The translations under genes were made by a program, and so were the position numbers. From Tenacibaculum sp. MAR_2010_89 (GTDB taxonomy: Bacteria; Bacteroidota; Bacteroidia; Flavobacteriales; Flavobacteriaceae): DNA of 64,000 nucleotides. The notes under the pieces were generated by a model. It was not told the DNA's origin. It searched no databases and saw nothing but the letters and a program-made list of their open reading frames with translations. Positions 1-9,924 of this stretch are shown piece by piece. The stretch lies in the NCBI RefSeq assembly GCF_900105985.1, contig NZ_FNUB01000005.1:1054001-1118000 (forward strand), in the 5' to 3' direction. How positions within the stretch are numbered: position 1 is the stretch's first letter; each line of letters starts with the position of its first letter.

Positions 1-3000
1 GTTCTTTATCTTTTACTATGAATTCCTCTTCTGACTTCTCACAAGAAACTTCTTTACCTCCAACAATTATGGAGTTTAATTTAAAGTTTTTTGAAGGCTG
101 ATTGTATTTATACGTAATTACTTTAGAATTGGACTTATTTTTTTCGTTACTTATAAGTTTAAAATCCTTGAACAAATACTCATCACCTTTAGAATCTTTA
201 TTAGATGATACTGAGATATAGATTGCTTCATTCGACAATCTTTCTTCAAAAATGTTTGAGTCAATATATTCAAGCTTATGAATTCTAAGAGTTTGTTTTA
301 GTTGTTCTGCGCTATCACTTTTTTCTTTAGCTCCATATATGGTTTTTTTCATTCTAGCTTTAACTTTTAAAGTAAAGAAACTGGAAAACCTTTTCTTAAA
401 AGTAATTATACAAACCCCGTCTAAACGATTTCCGTCACCTTCTAATCCTAAATAAAATGAAGCTGAAGCTGAAAAAATTCCTAAAATGCTAAACTTACCA
501 ACACATAATATATAGGCTTTTATTTGATAGTTACCATAATAACGCTTAATGTAAATACCACCAACTAAATAAGCAACCCCTTTTGCTACACCTCCAATAT
601 CAGCTTGATAAATAGCTCCAAATTCTAGAACAACTATTAACCCTACAATACCTTGCTTTGGCTCTACAATTATGTTGAAATAACCTTGCCCTCCAAAAGC
701 TAAATAAATCAATCCAAATTTATTTAATGGAGACCCTAAACCGAATTGTAATTGTAAAGATTTATTTGGGTCAAAAGGGAGAGTTAAAAGAGCTGAAAAA
801 GAAATGTTGAAAAATTTAAACGGTGCAGCATCAATTGTAAATGGAGGTAAAATATAATTTACCATTGCACCAGAAGAGTTTACCTCAAATATAAGGTTGT
901 TGCTTATGCCGTTTAAATACTCTTGAATTGCTGAAACAAAACTTAAACAACCTGCAAATTGAACATCTCTAATTTTTACTTGAAAATCATCTTTTACATC
1001 GGAACCAGAAATAAACCTAATTTTTTCAAAATCTACATAGATTAATTTCAAAAAACCTATTTGAAAATCTACAAAAGTTGTATCTGTTAAAAATGATTGC
1101 TTTGATAATACAGGAGAAGCACCTAAAGAAGGAATATTGAATTCAAGTGAATAATTAACATTTACTGATAGCTCAGTATCTCTAGTAGGAACAAAAGAAA
1201 TTATACCTAAGTCAATATTATTAAAATTCTTTGTTTTAAACTGATAGTTTAATTTTTGAGTTGTTGCCTCTTGTAATTTTTCTTTAAACTCTCTAATTTC
1301 TTTTACAAATTTTTGAACCTTAAGGTTTCTTGGGTCATTTTGTAAAACTTTTATTTGTTTTTGATATTCATTATCTAATTCTTTTTTCTTTCGATCAAAG
1401 AAGCCTTTAATTTGCTCTTCTTTATCTTTTAATATATTTTTCTCATTTTCTAAATTAATCTTTAACTTTTCTAATTCTAAATTAATTTGTTGTTCAAATT
1501 TGTAATATGCTAAAATGCCAGTGGTTATCTTATTGAAAGTTTTATTCACTTCACTTTTATATTTTTCTGAAAAATCAGATTGATCTAATTTTTTAAAAAT
1601 ATTTGTTTTCTCTTTTTCAATAGTTTTTTTAATAATTATTATTTTAGGTTTAATCTTATCGTCAACTTCTTTTAAAATCTTATCTAAGTCACTTAATAAG
1701 GCACCTTTCAAATCATCTGAAATTTTATTTAATTGATTGTCATTAATTAAGAAGTCTGTTTTTAAAGAATCATAATAATTTTTATAAAACTCATATTTTT
1801 TAAAATAAACATCAATTTTTTTAATATTTTCAAAGTATATATCTATTTCTGAAGAATTTTTCTCTAGAGTTTTTTGTAGTATAGTACTGTATTTATCAAG
1901 TGTTTTTTCTGTCTTTAGAGAGACTTCATTTTCTAATCTTTTATAATTAGTAAGGTTCAGTTTTTTAAAATATTTAGATGCTTTTTCAACTCCTGTTATA
2001 AAAGCTAAATAATTCTTATTCCATACATCACTTAAGGTTTTTGTTTCCTCACTTGATTCTAGTGCTATTTCTTTCTTAAGCTCTCTTAATTCATCTAAAA
2101 ATAGTTCGTAAACAAGCTTTGAATTATATTTTTTTTCAATAAGTTTCTTCTCTTCTTCATTTGAATTTTTAATTATGTCATTTGATTTTCTAATTACATA
2201 TAAAAATCTGTAAAAAATATAACTAGAAAAGATATTTATTAATTCTTTCTCAGGTTTAAAACTTTTTAATAAGCCTTTTATATTGTTTTTAAATAAGATT
2301 AATTTTTTCTCTAACTTTTCTTTCTCATCAGACGTTGGAAAAACTGGATAATAATCTGTAAATTTTATTTCATCTAGATTTTTATTAAAGTTTTTAAGTA
2401 AATTTTCATCTAATCTTTTTATAAACTTTTCTTTTAAGTTATTGCCAATTTCCTCAAGTTTGTCTGTCTCTTGGATAATATTGTATACTTGTTCTAGACC
2501 ACTTTCGTATTTAGATAATAAATCATTTTGTCTAAGTATGTTATTTACTTGTCCCTTAAGTTCTTTTTTTACTTTCTTAAAATCATTAGAAATATTATCA
2601 CTTATAAGAGATTTACTTTTATTTATGTCATCTTTTATTTTTTTAATCTCATTTTCAAGATTCTCATATTCAACAGTCCATTTGTCATAAATACTTTTTA
2701 AACTTTCAAATTTGTCTTTAATATTATCGAATGCTTTGTCTGCGTCTTTAATAAAATTAAAAGCGGGTAGTTCATCAATTCCTAATACTTTACCTACAAT
2801 GTCTAGTAAGTTAATTCCAAAAATCTCTGCTTCTAATGCTTCAAAAACTGTGTTTGTTTCTATTGAAGATTCTATTGAAACATTTCCTCCCTTTTTTGCA
2901 GACTCTTCTAATCTGTTTTTATATTTTTCATTATGACTTTCACTATAAGTTATACCATTGTCTAATACAGAAATATGACTAATAGTAATACCTGGGTTAA

Positions 3001-3031
3001 CAGCACCACCTGAATTTCTATAATTAGTGCT
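1..3031 (-). CDS. Downstream part of a giant exported protein, reached by frameshift; C-terminus off window
   Basis: This reading frame has no stop codon from 3043 to the window edge, about 1,010 codons, yet its first in-frame ATG is only near 850. It therefore has no usable start of its own and should be read as the continuation of the ORF at 3030-5291 after a one-base shift in the T8 run at 3032-3039. The first residues after the junction read STNYRNSGGAVNPG. Next comes a long Lys/Glu/Leu/Asn-rich stretch, predicted coiled coil, from about 2800 to 1250. It is followed by a region rich in Gly, aromatic and alternating hydrophobic residues (about 1250-300), such as GGVAKGVAYLVGGIYI, which looks like beta structure. 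No family is recognised with confidence. The join makes at least 1,763 residues inside the window. Confidence 0.75.
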
Positions 3032-5291
3032 AAAAAAAACCTTTTAAAGGCTCGTTTTCAATAGAAAGAGGGTTTTCATGTAAGCCTTTTTTTAAATTAA
3101 TTAATTTAAAAAGGAGGTGATATTTATTTTGAGATTTAATATCAAAATCATTAAAAGATGAATTATCTTTTCTTTCCCAAAAAGATTTTGTTAAAGCAAC
3201 ATTTCTATAAACATCTTTTCCTTCAATTTGGCTTATTTGAGGGATAACAACCTCAGCATGGTGTAAAAAAGGAATTAAAGGGTATTTTGCACTAAAAGGG
3301 TCTAAAGAAATGTCATTTTCATCACAATCTAATTCCTTGTAATCTTCAGGCACCTTTTCAATTACAATTTTTTCAGGGGCTTCAGAAAACAGAAATATGT
3401 TTCTTGTTTTAAAACTAGCATTATTAGATTTTGGGTTAACTAAATATTCCCCCTCAAACTCTGTTTGAAGTGTCGTTATATCTGCGTAGGTAATTTCATT
3501 GTCAATTTTAATGCTGTAGTGATTAATTAAATTTAAATTAGGAGAATTTATTTTATTTCTTATAGCTTTTAATAATTTTTGAATATTGTTTTTACTATTG
3601 AAATTTCTTGTTACTTCATAAGTATATTTATTATCACATTTACTATTTGGTTTTCCTTTAATTAATTGACAGTTTGGATTCAAGTTACCAATGTGACGAA
3701 TATCTATATCTTTATTACTATTGGTGTCATATTTAAACTCGGTATTCTTATCGCATTTAAAAACATACTCTCCAGATTTAATATTGTAGGATTCTGCAGA
3801 AATAAAAATCATTTTAGAATAAAAAATATGCTCTTTCCCTTTTTTGTCTACGCCAATATATTTGAACTCTAAATCATTCTTTAATTTAAAATCAGAGGAT
3901 ATATTTTTATTGCAAAATTTATTTAAATCTTCTTTTTGGACATGGTATGTAGAGTCTCCAAGTTTAACAGGTGTAAAGTATGCGCCTTTTGTTAACGTCT
4001 TAATTTTAACAAAACTCGTTTTACCTATTATTTGAGAATTTATTAATTCCTTTTCAAACTCTAGGTAAGAAATATAATACCTTAATAGTAGAAAAGATTT
4101 ACCCTCTTTAAACTTTCTTTCTGCAACAGTAGAAATTAAAAGCTTTAACCCAGTAAAAACGTCTATAGCCCTAAACGTAACAGAGACATAATTATCTCTC
4201 GCATATTTAATATGTTGTTCCCAACTGACGATAGTTGTATTTTCAATTGGTTGTTCATTTTTATATTTTAATTTAGTTGATGTTCCTAAAGCAGAAATTT
4301 TGAAAAAATTAGATACAACATCCCTTTTACTATAAGGAAGCATCGTTAATTCATTAAGTTCTTTTCTATGAGACGGGTAAGGAAGTAATTTTATGTGAGA
4401 TTCATCCTCATGTTTAACATCATTATCAATAGCTTTTTGACTTTCATAATCTACTACTTTAAAACGTGGAGGATAACTATTCCCATTAATAGATTGGAAC
4501 TTTAATTGATTCTCCCAAATATTATTTAAAGAATAAAAAGATGAACCTTTTTTAGAATGTTCTAATAGATTTAGATTTATATTAGAACTAAAGGAAAATT
4601 CACCAATTTGTCTTTCAAATTTGTAACCTTGTTTTGGTTCACTAATAGGAGAGAGAAACATTTTATAAGGTGCCTCGAAAGTAGAAAAATATTGAATTTC
4701 ATCATTTTCGTTTTTATATGATAAAGGAAGGTTTTTAAGTTTTTCTTCATTACCTTGAAAATGTTCTTTTATGTTACATAATAATTCTCTTTTTTCTCTT
4801 AAATTAAGACTTGAAAGCTGCCCTTTAGAATTTTTTAGATGATCTAACGTAACTAGCTCAAAATTATTTTTCCAATCTAATATGTAAGATTCATTAATTC
4901 TGAATCTTTTTTTGTTTTCAACATTTTTAAGAACTAACCAAGAACTTCCAGATAAAAAAGATTTTTTTCTGTTTTTAAGCTGACCATCTTTATCTGCTAA
5001 ACTAGTAACAAGTTCTTCAGCTATATGTTGAGAAGGTAATTGCACAAACATATAAAATCCTTTTTCAGCAATTAGTTTCCTTTTGTTCTTTAACTTTACA
5101 TTATACAAATGAATTTTTAAATGAAGTAAATCACTTTGTCTAATTAAATCAATTAAAATTGGTTTTTGAGATGAATCAAAATTTATAAGGTTTTCGAAAA
5201 GGGATTTTGCAAATGTTGAATTAATAGAGCTTAGCGCTCCTAGAGAACCTAAAGCTGAGTTTTTTATAAAATTCCTTCTATTTAAAGCCAA
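3030..5291 (-). CDS. N-terminal part of giant Tat-exported protein of unknown function (753 aa as read)
   Basis: The protein starts MALNRRNFIKNSALGS, a twin-arginine (Tat) signal matching the RRxFxK pattern, so export of a folded product is likely. The remainder is Lys/Asn/Ser-rich mixed sequence with no motif I recognise. The start codon is TTG at 5291 because no in-frame ATG precedes the Tat motif and an in-frame TAA lies just upstream. The ORF ends KGFF-stop inside a run of eight T, and a 1,010-codon open frame continues at once in the +1 frame. The stop is therefore probably an internal frameshift, not the true C-terminus. Its neighbour across the 5.3-5.6 kb gap is an integrase remnant, consistent with accessory DNA. 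Confidence 0.75.
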   Translation of the reverse strand: MALNRRNFIKNSALGSLGALSSINSTFAKSLFENLINFDSSQKPILIDLIRQSDLLHLKIHLYNVKLKNKRKLIAEKGFYMFVQLPSQHIAEELVTSLADKDGQLKNRKKSFLSGSSWLVLKNVENKKRFRINESYILDWKNNFELVTLDHLKNSKGQLSSLNLREKRELLCNIKEHFQGNEEKLKNLPLSYKNENDEIQYFSTFEAPYKMFLSPISEPKQGYKFERQIGEFSFSSNINLNLLEHSKKGSSFYSLNNIWENQLKFQSINGNSYPPRFKVVDYESQKAIDNDVKHEDESHIKLLPYPSHRKELNELTMLPYSKRDVVSNFFKISALGTSTKLKYKNEQPIENTTIVSWEQHIKYARDNYVSVTFRAIDVFTGLKLLISTVAERKFKEGKSFLLLRYYISYLEFEKELINSQIIGKTSFVKIKTLTKGAYFTPVKLGDSTYHVQKEDLNKFCNKNISSDFKLKNDLEFKYIGVDKKGKEHIFYSKMIFISAESYNIKSGEYVFKCDKNTEFKYDTNSNKDIDIRHIGNLNPNCQLIKGKPNSKCDNKYTYEVTRNFNSKNNIQKLLKAIRNKINSPNLNLINHYSIKIDNEITYADITTLQTEFEGEYLVNPKSNNASFKTRNIFLFSEAPEKIVIEKVPEDYKELDCDENDISLDPFSAKYPLIPFLHHAEVVIPQISQIEGKDVYRNVALTKSFWERKDNSSFNDFDIKSQNKYHLLFKLINLKKGLHENPLSIENEPLKGFF
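3032..3039 (-). other. T8 homopolymer at the frame junction of the giant gene
   Basis: On the coding strand the bases read GGT TTT TTT TAG C. Loss of one T, or a +1 ribosomal slip of tRNA-Phe from TTT to TTT with the UAG stop in the A site, continues the frame into a 1,010-codon open region. The layout resembles the prfB +1 site in principle, a slippery codon followed by a stop. Transcriptional slippage, phase variation and an assembly indel are the alternatives. Confidence 0.7.
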
Positions 5292-5584
5292 TTCGTATTT
5301 AGTTGATTAATTGTGTTCTAAAAATAAATAAACTTTCTAAGTTATAAAATACCTAGTAATAGGTATTTATATCAATTGAATGAAGTTTGTAATAAATTAA
5401 AAGAAATCAACAGATGTAGGAGGAATTCTTTTGGTTTTTAAAGTAGTTTTCTGTTTTAAATATATTTAATACCCCTCTTTATAAAAACATTACTAGTTGA
5501 AGAATAGTATTCTTTATATTTCTTAGTAATTTTTTAAATGAGGGTAAAAGTAGGAAGTAAAACAGAAATTTAGTATATAATTGA
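5292..5584. other. Intergenic AT-rich stretch
   Basis: About 290 bases lie between the divergent Tat-protein gene and the integrase remnant. No ORF, repeat or convincing TAnnTTTG promoter was seen. Confidence 0.5.
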
Positions 5585-5854
5585 GCTGTCAAGATTTTCA
5601 GTCATAAGAAACCTGTATTAATAGTGCTTTACGACAATTTCAAAATGGTCGATGAAGGAGTTACAAAGTATGATTTAGTCAAGACACATACTGCAAGAAG
5701 AACATTCTGTACAAATCATTATATCGATCAAAAACCAATTCAAAATATTATGCTTTTTTCTGGTCATAAAACAGAGCGAGAGTTTTTGAAGTATGTTAGG
5801 ATTGAAAAAAGAGAGGAGGCTTTACTAGTAATAGAAAGTGGTTTTTTTGATTAG
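5585..5854 (+). pseudogene. Tyrosine recombinase (integrase) C-terminal remnant
   Basis: The readable C-terminal part has KTHTARRTFCTNHYI, the H-x-x-R box of tyrosine recombinases, followed by FSGHKTEREFLKYVRI, the usual second His and catalytic Tyr region. This is the Bacteroidetes phage-integrase (XerC/D-like) type, whose intact members are about 350-420 residues. The frame opens after a TGA at 5582 and the first possible start is GTG at 5624, giving 76 residues. The N-terminal arm-binding and core-binding domains and the first catalytic Arg are absent upstream. It is a decayed integrase marking mobile DNA, not a working enzyme. Confidence 0.8.
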
Positions 5855-5959
5855 TTTTTACAAAAAAAATCAACCTAGTTAGCACCTGAAAAAGATAGAG
5901 TAACTATTTCTTTAGATAAGGTACTTTTATTTAAATTTACTGGGGCTAAAATAAATCTT

Positions 5960-6715
5960 ATGAAAAAAAAAGAAGAATTACTATTGTTGTTTGATAAAGA
6001 AGTTACTTTTAGGAAATTAATTCCAAAAAAAAGTTCTTGGTTAATTAAAGCTACGTTTAATAATGGGTTTAAGCTTATATTTCTAGTTCTTATATTTGTT
6101 TTAACCCTTTTTTTAGGTAATGCTATTTTTAATCCTTTTCCTTCCAGTTATACCAAAATTAATAATTATTTAAACCTAATTATTTTAGTGACCACTGGAG
6201 CTATTTTCATTTATGCGTTAATAGATGAGTATCTAACATCTTGGTTGATAGAAAAATACAATAAAAAATATCTTTCAGGTAAAAGTTATAAAAAAGAAAA
6301 ACATTTAATCTTTAGAGAAATTCAATCTGATTATCTCCTGTCAGATTTCTTTAAAGATATTGATAGACTAAAAGTAAAGAAGATTAGAAAAGAACTAAAA
6401 GAGGATTTAAAAACATTTTCTAATGTTTTTAATATGTCAGAGTCAACATTTGCAATCTTACTTGTTCCTTTAGGTTTAGCTATATTACAATGGTATTTTG
6501 AAAAAGTTAAATTAATTCAAGATTATAGGGTAGTATACGTATATGCAATAATATATTTACTATTAATACTTGCTGTTTTTTTTACTTTTAAAAGTATTAA
6601 AAACACATATTATTTAGCTAAAAAAGAAAAACATAAAAGATTAATTTATATTTTGAAACTTTTAGAGAAGAAGATTAGGGAAAGGGAGATCTGTGAAAAA
6701 AAAAGGAGAAATTAA
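5960..6715 (+). CDS. Membrane protein of unknown function
   Basis: This 251-residue basic protein has about four predicted transmembrane helices: roughly residues 36-54 (KLIFLVLIFVLTLFLGNAIF), 70-88, 170-186 and 196-215. A charged cytoplasmic-looking segment lies between the second and third helices, and the tail is Lys/Arg-rich. No catalytic motif or known family was recognised. It stands alone on the plus strand between the integrase remnant and the minus-strand defence operon. Membrane proteins are frequent in such islands, but nothing directly links it to the operon. Confidence 0.65.
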   Translation: MKKKEELLLLFDKEVTFRKLIPKKSSWLIKATFNNGFKLIFLVLIFVLTLFLGNAIFNPFPSSYTKINNYLNLIILVTTGAIFIYALIDEYLTSWLIEKYNKKYLSGKSYKKEKHLIFREIQSDYLLSDFFKDIDRLKVKKIRKELKEDLKTFSNVFNMSESTFAILLVPLGLAILQWYFEKVKLIQDYRVVYVYAIIYLLLILAVFFTFKSIKNTYYLAKKEKHKRLIYILKLLEKKIREREICEKKRRN

Positions 6716-6882
6716 TTTAACTGTTGATTACTTCAATAAAAGTAGTTGTAACTTCATTATAACAATGATTTACCTTTAAAATATTTTGTCAGATTCTATT
6801 AAAACTTTTATTAGTTACTTAAATGTTTGAAAATTATTTTTGACATACTCCTCTGTGATCTTAATAGTTTCATTACTGTTTG

Positions 6883-7187
6883 TTAATAACCATACTCGTC
6901 ATAAAACTCTTCATCTTCACCCTCCTCAATATAAATCCTTCCATCGCCTTGTCCATATATTTCATCAGGAAATTCTACTACTAAGTTTTTAATTTCATTT
7001 TTATTTATTTTAATAGAATCAAATAAGACATAAACTTTATTACTTAAATCTTCAGTCAGGTATTTACCTTCAATCTCAAATATTTTCTTTTTATAAATAA
7101 AAGCGACTTTTCTATTGCTTTTATAATTTTTCTCTAAACTACAGCTGATTATAATCAAAACGATTAAAACTAATATTTTTTAACCAT
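6883..7187 (-). pseudogene. Small lipoprotein gene with a frameshift right after the start codon
   Basis: The body encodes a short acidic protein ending GEDEEFYDEYGY. In its frame the residues before it read KILVLIVLIIISCS, a complete lipoprotein signal with a lipobox Cys, but no usable start codon lies in that frame. An ATG at 7187, three bases after the SLOG gene stop, reads MVKKY then stop. One extra A in the A6 run at about 7176-7181 would join it as MVKKILVLIV. As read, only a TTG at 7158 could start the body, leaving five residues before the Cys, too few for export. The product is a probable outer- or inner-membrane lipoprotein of unknown role, last in the defence operon. Confidence 0.6.
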
Positions 7188-7190
7188 CTT

Positions 7191-8153
7191 TTACTTGTTT
7201 TTTTTCATCAACCCTTTCATTATTAAAAATATAATTTCAGTTGTATGAGTTGTTGTAAATAAACGTTTGTTCTCCTCAATTGTTAAACCGTTATTCTGAC
7301 TTAACCTTTCTAATGAATAATTATTTAAAAAATCTATACAATCATCGTAATCTATTTTTCTATCATTAACTTTATTATTGTAAAAACTCATAAATTCTCT
7401 ATAAGAGTTATTTGTTTCTGATTGCCATTTAAGGGTAAGTTCTTTAGGATTTTTACCTTGAATACCTTCAATTATTCTTTTTGTTATTCCTCCAAATAAA
7501 CCAACAAAATATACAGGAATATCTTTTTTCAAAGAAAGTAAAGCTTCTTCGAGTAAACCAGGATACTTTCCTTTAAAATTACTCATTGACCCTCCTGTAA
7601 AAATTCTGGCATTGGTCATCTTTGTCATCTCTAATCTCATTTTAGTTAGGCTTTCAGCCCAAATAAAAAGATTGTCAAATGTATTAGGGATATAAAACTT
7701 TGACTCATCTATATCCAATTTATTAGGAGGTTGAACTTTAATTATATCGACTCGGTTTCTTTTAAAATCTAATCTATCACTTTCTAATAGTTTTGTGTGA
7801 ATAGGAAAACTAAAAAAATTAACATAAAACTTTTTATTAGCTTCATTTGAAGGTCTATATTGATAGACTAAATCAGAAAAAAGTCTAGTATACCCTCCAT
7901 TTCTTAAATCTCCTCCATATATTAATTTACTTCCATGAATAATCAAATATCTTGTTATTTCAATAATAAGAGATCTTTGATGCTCAATAGAATAACCCAA
8001 CTCCTCTATCTCTGAACTATCACTTATGGAAATACCAACGCTTAGGTTTTTAAAAAGATGAATTTCTTTTTCTTTAGCTACCTCTTTTATTTCTTGTGCT
8101 ACAAATTTATCTAGGTCTTTATTTGTTATGTTTTTTTTATTCTCTTTTTTCAT
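7191..8153 (-). CDS. SLOG-domain protein of TIR defence operon
   Basis: The protein is 320 residues. The Rossmann-like SLOG core shows SVGISISDS (about 38-46), HGSKLIYGGDLRNGGYT (73-89), then ARIFTGGSMSNFKGKYPG (182-199) and PVYFVGLFGG (213-222). These glycine-rich loops are the nucleotide-derivative pocket typical of SLOG/LOG-like folds. In type I Thoeris the ThsA effector uses a SLOG domain to sense the TIR-made cyclic ADP-ribose signal. Here the domain is encoded separately and lacks an obvious SIR2 or membrane effector. The start overlaps the preceding TIR gene by four bases, implying translational coupling. Likely role, by inference: binding or processing of a TIR-generated nucleotide. 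Catalysis on NAD-type substrates is also possible. Confidence 0.7.
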   Translation of the reverse strand: MKKENKKNITNKDLDKFVAQEIKEVAKEKEIHLFKNLSVGISISDSSEIEELGYSIEHQRSLIIEITRYLIIHGSKLIYGGDLRNGGYTRLFSDLVYQYRPSNEANKKFYVNFFSFPIHTKLLESDRLDFKRNRVDIIKVQPPNKLDIDESKFYIPNTFDNLFIWAESLTKMRLEMTKMTNARIFTGGSMSNFKGKYPGLLEEALLSLKKDIPVYFVGLFGGITKRIIEGIQGKNPKELTLKWQSETNNSYREFMSFYNNKVNDRKIDYDDCIDFLNNYSLERLSQNNGLTIEENKRLFTTTHTTEIIFLIMKGLMKKNK

Positions 8154-9328
8154 TGTCTAGGAATATAAGTTGGAAGCATTAACGGTGTTATAAACTTAAT
8201 ATCATTATCTACATCATTTAAAAGATTCAGCTCTTCGATTCCAATTGGAGGATCTGGATATAAAACAACAAAAGGTTTAACATTTTTATTTTCTTTCTTG
8301 ACATTTTCAATATCTATATAATTAAAAAGTTCAGGAGCTTTAGGAAGTATAATACAGCTATATTCTTCTTTTAATTCGTACATGTCAACTATACTTTTCA
8401 AATACAATTCATTGTATTTATCGCTAATTACTTGAGCTAGAATTAAATTTATAATTTCTTCAAAATTATTATTCCATATTATTGTGGGAAAGTTTCCACT
8501 ATAAGGAAAACTTCTTCTTTCTCCTTTTTTTAGATTATTAACAGCAATAATTGGGCAACGATACCTTTTTGCAATTATAACTTCCTTTCTACACCATTTT
8601 CGATTTGAATATTCATCTGTATTGAACAAAATAAATGCAGAAGAATTAATATTCTTTTTTATTTCTTCTTCAAAAAGATGCCCATCAGCAATACTATTAG
8701 CGTCAAAGAATTTATCTAATTTGGTATTCTCATCAATATAATCCTTGAATTTTTTTGCTAAATCTAACCCATCAGCTTTCGCATGAGAAAGGAAAAGCTT
8801 AATGGGTGGATCGCTATTTTTTTCAGCATCAATTAGTTCATCAATTTTGAAAATAAATTTAGATATACTTTCTAATAATTTATATTTGATAATCTTATTA
8901 TTTATCTTAAAATCATTTCCAATCGTTGGAGTTTTTTGCTCTGTTTTAATAAATTGAATTCTACTTAGGAGCTCTTCGTTAAAATAGGATGAATATTCAC
9001 TAAAAGAAATAGGAAATACTCTTGCACTCGCAGGTTTATTTTCAAGTAGCGTATTAATTTCCGAAGACCATTTTGGATCATCAAACATATATTGATCTAC
9101 TAAAATAACTAATGCATTCCTATTTGATTCCGAATAAGGTATTTTAAGAAAGATCTCATTCTTGTAAGAAGATGTTCTAAAATTTACAGGAATATTATAT
9201 TTAGCATGAGTAGCATGATCATTATCTCCGCTATATGTTTTATAAATACTTTGAGCATATTTTGCACCTTCTTTAAATTTGGGATGCCAAATTACATAGA
9301 TTGAAAGTGGGCTTTTGAATTTTTTCAT
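8150..9328 (-). CDS. TIR-domain protein with two apparent TIR regions
   Basis: This 392-residue protein has a clear TIR domain at about 175-290: IKLFLSHAKADG opens it, FFDANSIADG forms the BB-loop region, and RKWCRKEV carries the conserved W-C-x-x-E glutamate (E249). The N-terminal 130 residues look like a second, divergent TIR-type fold (SIYVIWHPKF at the first strand, KWSSEI with E90 in the matching place). The last 90 residues are unassigned. TIR domains in bacterial defence consume NAD+ or make cyclic ADP-ribose signals. The gene is 36 bases after the preceding ThsB-like gene and overlaps the SLOG gene, so it is part of one operon. Confidence 0.75.
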   Translation of the reverse strand: MKKFKSPLSIYVIWHPKFKEGAKYAQSIYKTYSGDNDHATHAKYNIPVNFRTSSYKNEIFLKIPYSESNRNALVILVDQYMFDDPKWSSEINTLLENKPASARVFPISFSEYSSYFNEELLSRIQFIKTEQKTPTIGNDFKINNKIIKYKLLESISKFIFKIDELIDAEKNSDPPIKLFLSHAKADGLDLAKKFKDYIDENTKLDKFFDANSIADGHLFEEEIKKNINSSAFILFNTDEYSNRKWCRKEVIIAKRYRCPIIAVNNLKKGERRSFPYSGNFPTIIWNNNFEEIINLILAQVISDKYNELYLKSIVDMYELKEEYSCIILPKAPELFNYIDIENVKKENKNVKPFVVLYPDPPIGIEELNLLNDVDNDIKFITPLMLPTYIPRQ

Positions 9329-9364
9329 TTACAAAAATATTTGGTTAATACATGTATTCTTATT

Positions 9365-9898
9365 TTAAATTTTAAAACCTAAAAAGTTCAAATAGTTTCT
9401 ATCTACTTTTTCTAAAGTGTTTTTAATTTTATGCGTTGTATTATCTCGTTTCCAAATTGCATAATTAATTTTACTCTCTAAATCCCTTTCTATATTTCTC
9501 CAATTCATAGAGACTGCATAACCTGAATCAATATTTTGCTGAAGACGTTCAGGAATAGAATGACTTTTTGTAGGTAGATAAATTGCCAACAATCCTTTGG
9601 GTTTAAAAGATTTTAGAGGGTTTTTATTATTCTTGTAGCCTCTTAATGAAGCCCAGATTTCCCAATCAATCCATTTTCTATGACCTGTCATTTCCCCTAT
9701 TAATATTATAGTAACTGAACAAGACCGCATTTTTTCTCTAATGATTTGATATATCTTTTCATCAGTTAAACTTGAAATATTCTCTTTTAGAGAATAATCA
9801 GCTATTCTCATGCCTTCTTTGGAACTTCTTAAAATCTTGACATAACCTTGATCATATTCATGGTGATAACTTAAAAAATAATTTCTTTTTTTTCTCAT
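9365..9898 (-). CDS. ThsB-like TIR-fold protein, copy 3
   Basis: The 177-residue protein starts MRKKRNYFLSYHHEYDQ. The opening strand and the later IILIGEMTGHRKWIDWEIW are hallmarks of the Thoeris ThsB / TIR-like family, with the putative catalytic glutamate at E80. The domain fills residues 5-125; the short C-terminal part is variable. ThsB proteins sense phage and make a cyclic ADP-ribose isomer from NAD+. It is one of three diverged ThsB-like genes in this operon, so sensing may be split between copies. It sits 26 bases after copy 2. Confidence 0.78.
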   Translation of the reverse strand: MRKKRNYFLSYHHEYDQGYVKILRSSKEGMRIADYSLKENISSLTDEKIYQIIREKMRSCSVTIILIGEMTGHRKWIDWEIWASLRGYKNNKNPLKSFKPKGLLAIYLPTKSHSIPERLQQNIDSGYAVSMNWRNIERDLESKINYAIWKRDNTTHKIKNTLEKVDRNYLNFLGFKI

Positions 9899-9924
9899 TA
9901 AATACTAACTTTAACCCTTCTCTA

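Noticed and set aside
2442..2936. Plus-strand ORFs opposite the giant gene
   Set aside because: Ser/Leu/Phe-rich antisense of a Lys/Asp/Glu-rich coiled coil, a common mirror effect.
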